Assembly (NCBI GenBank): GCA_964030475.1 | Contig: CAXIPT010000002.1 | Span: forward strand, 11,563,546-11,627,545 | From: Tethya wilhelma | Lineage: Eukaryota; Porifera; Demospongiae; Tethyida; Tethyidae | Direction of reading: 5' to 3' | DNA length: 64,000 nucleotides | Part shown: positions 1 to 11,837 of the stretch, piece after piece | How the letters are laid out: each line of letters opens with the position of its first letter | Position numbering within the stretch: position 1 is the first letter of the stretch | The notes under the pieces: generated by a model | What the model was told of the DNA's origin: nothing | The model's database searches: none | The model's input: the letters and a program-made list of their open reading frames with translations, nothing else | Translations under genes and position numbers: made by a program

Positions 1-63
1 GCTTGGTCATTTTTGGTATTAGTTTTACTGCTGTGACTATAGTTGTAGCTATATACATAGCCG

Positions 64-191
64 AAGTTCACCCGAAGTTTGGTTTGGAGTGAAGTTCACC
101 CGAAGTTTGGACCAAACTTTTACTAAGTTCACCCGAAGTTTGGACCGAACTTTTACTAAGTTCACCCGAAGTTTGGACCAAACTTTTACTA
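64..191. repeat. 33-bp tandem repeat (about 3.5 units)
   Basis: A unit starting AGTTCACCCGAAGTTTGG and ending in CTTTTACTA repeats at about 93, 126 and 159, with a shortened, diverged unit before it. It lies left of the first GA microsatellite. No coding potential is visible in 1-430. This stretch may be joined to the following sequence only through the GA repeat, so its linkage to the RhoGEF is uncertain. Confidence 0.85.
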
Positions 192-427
192 AATTAGGTG
201 TGGTAAACTACTGAAGCCATTTCATGCTTTTGAAAACTTTTCGAAGTTTTTTTCATACCAAAGCAAACCGAAGCAAAGTTTGTTACGAACAATACTTCAA
301 GCTGGACTTTACTGAGCTAATTTATTCCGCAATGTAAAATACATCCCTGCAGAGGAAATTTTGTCAACTTTTTTTTTGTCTGTACTGTATGTCCAGCAAG
401 TTTATTTCTTCAGTTCCAGACCTAAAC

Positions 428-430
<3 letters not shown>

Positions 431-498
<68 letters not shown>
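431..498. repeat. (GA)n microsatellite
   Basis: Almost pure GA dinucleotides. On the minus strand this is a CT tract in the RhoGEF intron after the exon at 541-633. The corresponding tract in the second copy (about 7320-7355) is followed by different sequence, so the two contigs diverge exactly across this simple repeat. Confidence 0.95.
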
Positions 499-502
<4 letters not shown>

Positions 503-1099
503 TCAGTTTTCCAAGTACACCTCATAATTCCTCACTTTACCTGTAAAACCGGTTCAAACTCCTTCTTCTTTAATCTCACTAACACTTTTGCTTCAGCCGA
601 ATCATAGTTACTACAATAAATGGCGTACATACTCTTGTGTGACTGTGTGAACTGTGGGGGGGAGAAGAGAGTGTGTGAGGATGTGAGGGAGTGAGGATGT
701 GAGGGAGTGAGGGAGTGAGTATGTGAGGAAGTGAGGAGTAATAGAAGTACAATGAATCTATTGTTAAGATAAAATGACCAAGATACAAAATAAAAATCTC
801 ACCATGCCAACAAAGATGTCCCCCACACAGACGTGGGGTCCCCAGTCTTTTAATCGACTGTGTAGTAATGCAAGGAAGCCTTTGTTGAAGGCTAGGATGC
901 TGTGTGTGTGTGTGTGTGTACGATGAAAGGTAAATCAGTTTCAGTTTCAAAAATAATAAAACAATGGTAATTGCATGTTGTCTAGGTGATCCTATGTATG
1001 TGTGCCAAGAAGAGAAGAGAATAACTTACTCATCAACATTGGCAAAGATTTGGCTGGTCTCGTTTCCCAAAGAAGGAGCCATTATTGTCTTGAACACCT

Positions 1100-1161
<62 letters not shown>

Positions 1162-1211
1162 GAGAGAGAGGAGTTAGAGTTAACAAAAATTGAGACTCTT
1201 TACACAGCAGC
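485..1211. repeat. Copy 1 of an exact 0.7-kb duplicate, probably an assembly overlap
   Basis: This segment reappears at 7343-8069 at a constant offset of 6858 with no difference that I could find, including a run of seven G, the GTGAGGGA tandem repeats and the microsatellites. The second copy stops exactly at the single N at 8070. It holds three RhoGEF exons. Exact identity ending at a gap points to an unmerged contig overlap rather than a genomic duplication. Confidence 0.85.
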
Positions 1212-2214
1212 CACAGAAAAGACAGTGAAGTTAATTGTATGCTAAAACTGAAGTCCAACAAGATATTCTATCCAGCATACATTACAGACCAACAGTAAAA
1301 CAGACTATTATTTCAACCAAAATCACTAGCTATGAGAGACCATGTAGAACCACAAAAGATAACTTTCAAGGCAACAAACACAACACAGCAAAAACTGAGA
1401 AGGACATTTAATGTGAACATTCAAGTACACACACAGTACCTCACAGAGGACCTCCAGGCCAGTGACATAGGTGTACTCCGTTGTGTAGAGCTCGTGGATC
1501 ACAAGAGATCTCCCATCGTTAGGGAACTCCGGTATCCGAGCTGGGAGGTCAGAGGTCGAAGTGATGTGAGGCATGGCTTTAGAGCAGGCTTGAATCAACT
1601 CATAAATCTGTAAGAGTGAGCGTGTATATAGCTCTTTAAATAATGCCATCCTACACTTTTGAAGCAGTCTTGTTCTACACTCAGTGTGATTGTGCGTGTA
1701 CGTGCGCGCGAGCGAGCGAGTGTGTGTGAGCATAGATGTGTCAGTACAAGTCGACACACAACCCTTTTTTTGAATGACTCCATGATTCTACACGTGTAAT
1801 AAAACACAAGTCTTGTAGCACACACATCACATGACCAATCGAGATTACTCACTGAGGCATCTTGATAACGATCGTCAGCCTTTCTTAGACTCTCAATGAC
1901 CTCTTCAAATTTACTTCCAGTGTTAGGAATCACCTGTATGTTAGTGTAACACAGTGTAACACCATGTGACAAACAATTTGATACAATGTAATGTAGCATT
2001 AGTATATCAGACAACTTTGTTTATAGTTATACAAGAAACAAAGAAAAGAAAAAAGCATTTATAGTGTATGTACATTATGTAGCATTTTCAACATCTTCAG
2101 TGATCAAAGAACACACACACACACATAATGGTTGCAGTAGGGGGGCACTCGATAATGGTTGAGTGCTACATGCTTAAGAGCATGCAACTGTAGCAGTTTG
2201 TTGTTAGGCAATGG

Positions 2215-2286
<72 letters not shown>

Positions 2287-3004
2287 CAATAACACACCTC
2301 AAACGAAGCCTCCAACTCCAACTCCTTGCTGCTAGTGGACCCTAGAGAAGAGGGCCTCTGTTTCTCCTTCTTCGCCTCTCCTCCCCTGATCTTGGTCACT
2401 CCATTGGCGACCATGGTCCCCGCTCGTCCCAACCCTCCTATGCTCTGCTGGGGGTCACTTCTCTTCATCGTACTTGAAGGGGATTGGTCAGAGTCCACTG
2501 AAGAGCTGCTGTTGTGTTTCGATTTCAGATTTTCCGGTCGACTTAGTAGGAGTGGAGTTGGAACTTGGTACGGCTCGACAATCTCGTAGATGTGGTCATT
2601 TTCTCCACTAGGGGGTAGACTCTGTTCGCTAGTTGCATTGCTGCCATTCGTTTCTTCAAGAGTACCTCTGACGACCTTACTATTGACCTCCTCTACAAGT
2701 TGGTTCCATTCACTGTTAATCTTTAGTTTCTTCTCCGAAGGGGGTGTCTTGATCGACACCTTCTTGCGCTGTTTTGGTGGAACAGGAGGAGTCTTTCCAC
2801 CATAGGGAGGCGGTCGAAATGGCGGAGGCTTCTTTTTCCGTTGGCCCACACTGGGAGAACGTGACAACTCCGGACTGGACTCATTCATTTTAATAATACG
2901 AGTACCAGCTGTTCCATCCTCACTTACCTGTTTGATAAACTTGGATATACCTACATTTTTGGGTATGTTTTCTGAAGTGACCACTTCCCAGTCATCAGTC
3001 ACAA
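541..3004 (-). CDS. Rho guanine nucleotide exchange factor, N-terminal and first DH-domain exons (partial)
   Basis: Activates a Rho-family GTPase by nucleotide exchange through a Dbl-homology (DH) domain. Exons in reading order: 2298-3004 (cut at the N at 3005), 1853-1933, 1440-1607, 1030-1097, 803-899, 541-633; all joins keep phase. The first exon is proline-rich and basic (KKKPPPFRPPPYGGKTPPVPP), suggesting SH3 binding. The third carries the start of the DH domain (VIHELYTTEYTYVTGLEVL). Later exons read SQIFANVD, WGPHVCVGDIF and YAIYCSNYDSAEA, typical of DH conserved regions. The domain continues in frame at 7215-7313, so this piece and 5712-7955 are one gene. A possible internal donor (CAG|GTAAGT) near 2930 could remove part of the first exon. 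The subfamily is not determined; FYVE or SH3 domains were not seen. Confidence 0.85.
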
Positions 3005-3005
3005 N
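3005..3005. other. Ambiguous base or contig junction
   Basis: A single N inside the RhoGEF proline-rich exon. Similar single Ns at 5711, 8070 and 31690 coincide with abrupt loss of continuity, so it may mark a collapsed gap. Upstream coding exons of the RhoGEF are not seen to its right. Confidence 0.6.
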
Positions 3006-3878
3006 ATTATGGCGGCAGATCATAGTCATTGTGACAGTCATTGAAGAATTATCTGCATATAGTTTTTGTTTAAAAAAATAACATAATAAATTATTCTAGA
3101 CATCCACAATAGGCAGAGATTTAGTAGATATAGATCGAGTTACCTAGACCTAAAAATAGCTGCATAAGAAAGTATTGGCAATGCCTACCTATGCTCGCAC
3201 TTAATTGTGATGACCATTTCCAAGTGATGTTGACGTGAAATCTTCTAAGTCCAAAAAGTGTACGTCAGATAAAAAATCGTGTACGGTAGTACGTATAGTA
3301 GGAATGGGCTGAATGTCCCATAGGCACAATACAAAATGTTTATGATCATAAAAATCTAACAAAACCTGAAAATTGAGTCTTCAAACTTGCTCACAGTCTC
3401 TCACTGACAGATTAGCTACCAATTGTATGCAAGGCCTAAAACTTACAGAACCTTTCCTCAGCACTCGTAGAGAGAGCTAGTGGGAAGCCACAATAGTGGC
3501 ATTTTTGTTCATCTAACTTCCTAACTGACTTACTTGAAAGGCATTTCCAGAGAACCAGAAAGTGTTGAGCCAACTTTGACAGCACAAAGTAACTCCTTTT
3601 CATAGGTACTACATTCCTTGATACTTGTTTTCATCACAAATAAGCCTAAACAAAAACTAGAAAGCTTTGAAACTTAGAGTATAAATTCATGTACTTCAAT
3701 GTAGCAATTTTTGTACGTAGAGTTCAAAGGTCATCCACGTGGCATTAAATGCGCATGCGCATTAGCTGCTCTAGCAGCCAATGTAGCTGCTTCTCAGATA
3801 ACTCAAGCTTTTTATAGGGACTAACCAGTCTCTGATATAGTCTTTTCACTGTAGTGTTGAAAAAAGTGAATGAACAAT

Positions 3879-4305
3879 TAAGTAGTAAAAATTTCAAAAA
3901 AATAAGCATGCAGTGCATGTAGGAATGGGCAGTGCATTAAAAAGTATTGGAACAAGGAATTTAAAGGTCTCAATTTTGGCACATGACTACTTCGTTTTTG
4001 TGCCCAACTCTTGGCTGGTATTAATCTAATCCTGCATGCTATACTTTATTCCAGCCAAGTGATAAGATTGGCAGGAATTTGAACCATTAATGTGATAAAA
4101 ATTAAATGTGATACTGATAAGCTATTCAAGTACAAATCATGATCATTCTTTGAACCATTTACGACATAAATAGCTATGCATGAGGGATAATAATGAAAAT
4201 GAAGTAGTCATTGCCGAAATTGAGACCATTAAATTCCTTGTTCCAATACTTTTTAATGCACTGCCCATTCCTACACTGCCTATTTTTTTGAAATTTTTAC
4301 TACTT
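3879..4305. mobile_element. Inner MITE-like element 1
   Basis: About 430 bp with inverted termini of about 110 bp: it begins AAGTAGTAAAAATTTC and ends GAAATTTTTACTACTT, and both arms contain TAGGAATGGGCAGTGCATTAAAAAG in opposite orientations. A related arm occurs at 59427-59527. No ORF is supported. Confidence 0.8.
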
Positions 4306-4310
4306 GTGAT

Positions 4311-5385
4311 ATAGTAAAAATTTCATACAAAAGAGCAGTGTAGGAATGGACAGTGCTGTAAAAAGTAAAGAAACAAGGCATGCATGTCCCAATTTCGGCA
4401 CATGACTACTTCATTTCTATTTTAAATTCCTCGTGCATCCTAGCTGTCATATTAAATATTAATAAAATTTATGATTCTGTGCATGATTGAAGTCATAGAT
4501 TGTGCACGCCAATCAGTACGTTGGGTATAGGCAGGCAACCTAGGTAATGTTGTTTTAGTTTATTAAGGGTGCTCGGACATAGAAACGCACATATAGTAAA
4601 CACATTATACTAACCATCTGTAGATAATGAGATTCATAAACCACTAATGATATTCATACAAACCGCTACACTGCTACGCATATGCAATACTACTACGTTT
4701 GTGGTCAGGTACTTACGTGTACATATTATATCCGGTCTAAAATCGCATTTTATTTGTCTATTTTTAAACTACTTCCTGGTAGGATATCATATGGAGCTAG
4801 TACTTTGCACATGGTGTTCTAAAAATAACACGAACAGACTGTCTGGAGCCTTTTTCCAATTAAGCGCTCAGAACCTGAGATACTGTAAGATAGATAGTGA
4901 AAAATCATACTTCTGAACAAGAACACGCAAAAAGCCTCCGATAGTCTCTAGAGGAGATAGAGAGAAGTGCTCAGAAAAAAACTGGTGGCCTAATCATGGA
5001 CGGTTAGTGAGTTTTATGAATTTTAAGGTTTGAAAAATTTATTCCATTAGCTGCTTGTTTTTCCAAGTGAGATTTTTTTGAAGGGCTCTTTTCTTGTTTA
5101 TGAGCTGCTAGTAGTTAGTACTAAGTACGCAAGCACTCGCCTATACTCTAGTTGCAGCGTTTTTGCTGAGATTTGGCCCATAGCAACCAGCTACAATTCC
5201 GTGCGTGGGTGGTGTCCGAGCACCCTTAACTCTCAAACCCTTATAATTTAGATTGCAAGAATTGAGCTTTAAAATGAAGTAGTCATGTGCCAAAATTGCA
5301 ACATGCATGCCTTGTTTCTTTACTTTTTACAGCACTGCCCATTCCTATACACTGCTCTTTTTTTATAAAATTTTTACTTATACTT
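4311..5385. mobile_element. Inner MITE-like element 2, split by a piggyBac-like insertion
   Basis: Its arms (about 4311-4430 and 5277-5385, inverted) resemble those of the neighbouring element but share a variant containing CTGTAAAAAGTAAAGAAACAAGG. With the insertion at 4567-5225 removed it would be about 410 bp, the size of inner element 1. So it is a sister copy interrupted by a later insertion. Confidence 0.7.
4567..5225. mobile_element. piggyBac-type non-autonomous element
   Basis: Termini GGGTGCTCGGACA and TGTCCGAGCACCC are perfect 13-bp inverted repeats, flanked on both sides by TTAA (4563-4566 and 5226-5229). That is the target-site signature of the piggyBac superfamily. The 659-bp interior has no transposase. 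It sits inside inner element 2, so it is the youngest layer of this island. Confidence 0.8.
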
Positions 5386-5711
5386 ATTCATTCACATTTT
5401 TAAACAGTGAAATCTGGAGGCTATCAGAGACTGGTTAGTCTCTACAAAAAACTTAAGTAGCAGTATTGCTAATGCACATGCGCATGCGCATTTAATGCCA
5501 CGTGGATAGATAACGACCTTTGAACTCTACATCCAAAAGATGGCTGCATTGAAGCATATGAAAGCTTTCTGGCTCTTGTTTTGACACATTTAGGCAGTAA
5601 ACGAGTGTAAAAGATCCTAGTTCGGATGAAAACAAGTTACCTTGTGTAGTCAAGACTATAGCTCAATGCCTTTTGTTTCTCTGGAAATGGTGTTCAAGTA
5701 AGTAAGTAAGN

Positions 5712-6430
5712 CTGTGTTGAAAGAGCTGCTCCTCTCACACTTGTCTCCATCAAGGAGGTGGTAGTAGATGGTCTCCTTCAGTTTGCCCAACCAGAGTCTC
5801 TTCTCAGAGCTGCTCTGGGTGTAGATGGTGTAAGGTCTCTCTGGTGTGTACACTTCAATGGCATCCTCGTTGCCTGGGTGGGCATCAAATAGAACACATA
5901 TACTCTAATGACAACAATGATCTTAGATAACCTAGATGACCAATAAACGTTTATGGGGTTTCAAAAACAACTATAAGATTAAGATTTCATCAGATTTTTG
6001 TGGATATTTTATAGTCTGGATGTTCTTGTTTCATTTTATGGCTTGCATGCAGTATTCATACCATAAAGTTTATTATAATATTATCTTAACCCATTGATGT
6101 CCACTAGTCAATCGATCTGAATACCCACTATATGAATGAGCTTGAATGTCTATCCTATACTGATGCTCCCTTGTTTACAGCTAGTATGAACAATTGGGAC
6201 CTTGAAGTAGTACAATCATATCACACACTAACCAGTCTGAGGGTCCAGGTCCTCAAGGTCTTCTATCCAGACGGCCTCCAGGTCCAGCTGGAGTTCCACC
6301 TTGCTCTGTTTGTTGTCTCCGTGGGCAAACACAAGGAGGTCATTAAATAGAATACACTGGTAGAGTTTCTTGATGTTCTTTAAATAGACCTGGCCCTCTT
6401 TAACTAGACTCCTCTCGGGGGAGTCAAGAT

Positions 6431-6467
<37 letters not shown>

Positions 6468-6627
6468 GGATGGGCGGGGGAAGGAGGCTGTCAATAAACA
6501 TACCGAGAGTCCGTGAACTTTCCCCTTAAGTGATTCGAGTGTCTTCTTTGTCTGTGACTCGCACACCTGAGCATTGATGTAGTCAGCAAGCTCTCCCTAA
6601 AGGAACAACAACAACAAAAAAAAGATG

Positions 6628-6720
<93 letters not shown>

Positions 6721-7326
6721 GCTACCCTTCATACCATTATTTCATTAGCTTTGGTGAGGTTCTTAAAATCAGGGTGAGACGGGTCTGTCTTCTTAATGAT
6801 ATCCTGTGTATACATCACACAACAGCATTGTACATACATACACAGTACATACATGCACATAGAGCTATGTATTAACACAGTACTTATATAGCAAGCAACA
6901 CAAACAACGATTGTTTTGCTAGATATAGAGTACAGATAACAGGCAAGGAAAGGTGAATGAGAACAGCTAGTGTATCGAATTAGATCCCTTTTTCAACTCC
7001 TGATCTGAAGCAGATCAGGGTAATTAATACTCCATTGAGCTGGAACCTTTTTCTACCCTCAGATCATGGGGGAAAAGGGCCTAGCTTGATATAGGCCGGG
7101 GAATTTATTATCAATAATAATATTATTCTGAGGGGATTAGAATAACTCAACAATTTGATATGTGCATCCATATTGTTGTTGACTGTGCATGTGTGTGTGT
7201 GCATAATAACATACTTTCAATAGTAGGATGTATCTTGGTATTCTCTGAACTGGTGTGATGAGGTAAGCTGGTAGGGTGAGACCAGGCTGAATGCGATTGG
7301 TGTTGAGACATTGCTAGAGAGAGAAA

Positions 7327-7357
<31 letters not shown>

Positions 7358-7955
7358 TCATCAGTTTTCCAAGTACACCTCATAATTCCTCACTTTACCT
7401 GTAAAACCGGTTCAAACTCCTTCTTCTTTAATCTCACTAACACTTTTGCTTCAGCCGAATCATAGTTACTACAATAAATGGCGTACATACTCTTGTGTGA
7501 CTGTGTGAACTGTGGGGGGGAGAAGAGAGTGTGTGAGGATGTGAGGGAGTGAGGATGTGAGGGAGTGAGGGAGTGAGTATGTGAGGAAGTGAGGAGTAAT
7601 AGAAGTACAATGAATCTATTGTTAAGATAAAATGACCAAGATACAAAATAAAAATCTCACCATGCCAACAAAGATGTCCCCCACACAGACGTGGGGTCCC
7701 CAGTCTTTTAATCGACTGTGTAGTAATGCAAGGAAGCCTTTGTTGAAGGCTAGGATGCTGTGTGTGTGTGTGTGTGTACGATGAAAGGTAAATCAGTTTC
7801 AGTTTCAAAAATAATAAAACAATGGTAATTGCATGTTGTCTAGGTGATCCTATGTATGTGTGCCAAGAAGAGAAGAGAATAACTTACTCATCAACATTGG
7901 CAAAGATTTGGCTGGTCTCGTTTCCCAAAGAAGGAGCCATTATTGTCTTGAACAC
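5712..7955 (-). CDS. Rho guanine nucleotide exchange factor, DH and PH-domain exons (continuation, partial)
   Basis: Exons in reading order: 7888-7955, 7661-7757, 7399-7491 (the duplicate of 1030-1097, 803-899, 541-633), then 7215-7313, 6735-6803, 6504-6596, 6233-6431 and 5712-5873. 7215-7313 encodes the DH signature PAYLITPVQRIPRYILLLK. 6735-6803 gives the HPDF.NLTKANEIM helix. 6233-6431 and 5712-5873 encode a PH domain (KNIKKLYQCILFNDLLVF, then EKRLWLGKLKETIYYHLLDG). Phases join cleanly with the exons at 1440-2298, giving about 610 residues of one DH-PH protein. The 3' end beyond the N at 5711 is missing. Probable role: membrane-linked activation of a Rho GTPase in the cytosol. Confidence 0.85.
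6634..6718. repeat. Compound (TC)n(AC)n microsatellite
   Basis: A CT run followed by an AC run in the RhoGEF intron between the exons at 6735-6803 and 6504-6596. Confidence 0.95.
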
Positions 7956-7957
7956 CT

Positions 7958-8019
<62 letters not shown>

Positions 8020-8069
8020 GAGAGAGAGGAGTTAGAGTTAACAAAAATTGAGACTCTTTACACAGCAGC
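7343..8069. repeat. Copy 2 of the exact 0.7-kb duplicate, ends at a gap
   Basis: Matches 485-1211 at offset 6858. The right edge is the last base before the N at 8070. Its left side continues into further DH exons, whereas copy 1 continues on its right into the upstream exons. Merging the two copies restores a collinear gene. Confidence 0.85.
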
Positions 8070-8070
8070 N
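8070..8070. other. Probable contig junction
   Basis: A single N between the end of the 0.7-kb duplicate and an unrelated GA microsatellite (8072-8101). Sequence continuity across this base should not be assumed. Confidence 0.7.
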
Positions 8071-8105
<35 letters not shown>

Positions 8106-9023
8106 TACACCTTCGCAAACAAAGAGATTTAGCTCAAAACTTAAACAGTGCAAATCTTAATAGTGGATCTCCACTACTTCAAACAAGTGATATCTAAAAA
8201 AAAAATCATCTTTCTATGTTGTCATAGCAGTGCATTGAGAAGTTATGTACAAATACTCACAAGGAAACCATTTTTCCTTTGCATCTACAAAAGTAAACAT
8301 GTCATTGTACATCTACATCATCTGTAATACAGCTCACAAAAAACAGAGCTAAGTGATACTTTCCCATCATAGTCTCCTGGTACCATTTGGTGGACTAGAA
8401 CCACACTCAATATGGAACTGTTTCCATGGAGAAGGCATGCATGGCTGCACACATGCATATACTACACATATGCATGTACGTACACGCATGCACAACAGAG
8501 CGTATACTATAAACATAAGATTATTGATAAACTGTAATAAACAAATTTGAGAATAGCTGTGGATTAACTAAACTGTCACGCTAATTTGGACATTATTGTT
8601 CTACAATCAACAAGCATAAAAGAAGCCCAATAATTATCTCCTAAGCTATAAAGCTGTCCATGTTTTTGTGTAACCACCCCTACTAGGTAAGAAGCCAGCA
8701 CCATAACACACATCCCTGTTTACATCATGCAAGGCAAACTGAAGACCCTCCCTATACTAACAGAGCACACTATAAAAGCAGCCACGAAAAGGAATATCAA
8801 GAACTGAGAGCTGCAGAAAGAATCACTGAGAATACACTCTCATATAGTGAGAGGTTTTCCACAGCCCATTGGTTGGTAACACAACACATACTAGAGAAGT
8901 TTAAATAACTAAACAGACAGCTTCGGTTTTGAAAATTTCCCCAAATTTCTATGAAATAAGAAATAGTACACAAACACTGATAGCTAGCTAGGCTCATCAC
9001 ATACACACACACACACGCACACG

Positions 9024-9080
<57 letters not shown>

Positions 9081-10256
9081 GGTGGGGCAAGCTAGGGTAG
9101 GAATCAAAGTCACATGCACAATAACACATACCATGTACACATGTATGGGGCAATTATCAACACTGTTGACTGTCCCAGCACAAGTGCATGCTGTACTGAT
9201 CAAAAAATACGAAATGAATATCGCCAAAGTGTTGATGATTCATAAGCAAGGCTGTGAACGGTAAATGAGTCACTTAATTTGCACCACCACAACACACTGT
9301 GCGGATGACCCACTCAATAAAACACTTAAGCACTTTGCTACACAAGTGGACAATGGAACCTCAGTTTCACACACATGGCGCAAAGAGTGCGACTCTAAAT
9401 TACAACATCTACGAATATTGTTCAAGAAAATTTAAGTACTTAGTTTTATCGAGAAAGGGTGGCATTTTGGACCCCACACTCGACAGAAAAACTGGAAAAA
9501 AAGCCAACAGTTTACCTCAAAGATAACACACAAAGCCCAGAGATTATGGTAGACCAAATATAGGCCTATCAAAATATGTTGGATACACACCAAAACCTGC
9601 AACACAACCGAGATTAGTTTATTTCCAATTTTGAACAAACAGCAATGCAAAGTTTACAGCTACAAAACTTCAAAATACAACTTACTACTGACTGAAGGCT
9701 GCCTATTTCAAAATTTTGAGCAATGGACCTGCATAATTTGGGCTGTTCAACCAACCATGCAGGTCACCCCAGTACTGAACATACATATAAAAGGCCTTGT
9801 GCTGACACAAAGTAAACAAGTTCGATGTCCGTGACAAAATGTCTACTACATACAGACAAGAGAACACTGAGTTTCTCACTTCAACTCAAAGCTGCACAGG
9901 AGTCCTGAGGTCACGACAGCAGTGCACACACGTAGCCAACTCAACTTCACTCTGTCTGATAAATTATTTGACGTGAGTATACACTTAGTAATGAAGCCCT
10001 TCAAGGATGTGATATTCTCTACGTATGTGACGTGGGCGGGGCATTGTGCACGTGACTAATCGGCCAAATTTGTGTGACGACCTTTACCATATCTGTAGTA
10101 ACTCTGGTATTGTAGATGCACAGAGCAGTGGGAAAAGTAAATACAAGAAACTATGTATGTTAAATGATATATATTCTTGAGGACATAAAAATGAAACAGA
10201 ATAACAAAAAATTAATGGGGTAATGATTGCAAACATGCAACAAGTACATCAGTAAG
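8071..10256. other. Intergenic, no gene recognised
   Basis: Starts with (GA)n, contains a long (CA)n at about 9002-9078, and otherwise has short unconvincing ORFs. A promoter-like cluster lies at 10027-10056, with GTGACGTGGGCGGGGC and GCACGTGAC. It might serve a leftward gene whose first exon is non-coding, but no exon could be assigned. The right part is the 3' flank of DHFR. Confidence 0.6.
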
Positions 10257-11447
<1,191 letters not shown>

Positions 11448-11837
11448 TTCAAACACTACACGTGGGTTTTGCTCCAAAATCTTAATATTCGCCCATGGGC
11501 GTGCCGACTAGTGTTAGTTGACGTCCCTTTACCTTCTTTGTCAAGAACAACGCTGACCATAAAGCTGTTCTTTCCGACTAGATCCGTCTTTCAGGCTGCT
11601 ACACTCTACATTGGGTGTCTATAAGGTATGTAACTCGCAATATGCTAACTTATAAACACCATTTTGTAACGCTGCTAACAATAGAAGCTTTCCCAGCATG
11701 TCCCAGTGCTTTTGTGAGCCTGGTCATGTGTGATTGATGATGCAACACTGTTTTACTAAATTTTCCCACTCTCTACAACAGCTAATGTTGCTAGCTCTTA
11801 ATGTATGAAATGCATCTTTCCAGGTTGCTGGTCAGCT
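11448..11837. promoter_or_regulatory. Shared divergent promoter region, DHFR/WDR7
   Basis: 390 bp separate the two start codons on opposite strands. It contains an E-box core CACGTG (11459-11464) beside the DHFR start and a CRE-like TGACGTC (11519-11525). No TATA box stands out. A CAG acceptor-like site lies just before the WDR7 start codon, so a non-coding first exon of WDR7 may lie in this interval. Inferred from gene arrangement and motifs only. Confidence 0.5.

Larger units (their letters stand above)
3280..5710. mobile_element. Long foldback (inverted-repeat) element with nested insertions
   Basis: The left arm (about 3280-3878) is repeated in inverted orientation at about 5384-5710, where it is cut by the N at 5711. 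A related arm occurs at 59600-60207. The outer end contains GTACGGTAGTACGTATAGTA, matched in reverse at 60188-60207. Each arm carries an NRF1-like palindrome (GCGCATGCGC, 3751-3760), an E-box (CCACGTGG, 3735-3742) and a DR1-like pair (AGTTCAAAGGTCA, 3721-3733). The region has no transposase ORF, so it is non-autonomous. Between the arms lie the inner elements listed separately. Confidence 0.8.

Noticed and set aside
361..607. ORFs of alternating Arg-Glu, and similar His-Thr or Cys-Val ORFs elsewhere
   Set aside because: They are translations of GA, CA and GT microsatellites and have no flanking coding signal.
4647..4916. Plus-strand ORF of 89 residues as a transposase remnant
   Set aside because: It lies within the piggyBac-like element but lacks the acidic catalytic motifs and any recognisable similarity.
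7399..7955. A second, tandem RhoGEF gene
   Set aside because: The exons are exact copies of 541-1097 with identical introns, and the copy stops at an N. One gene with misplaced contigs explains everything.
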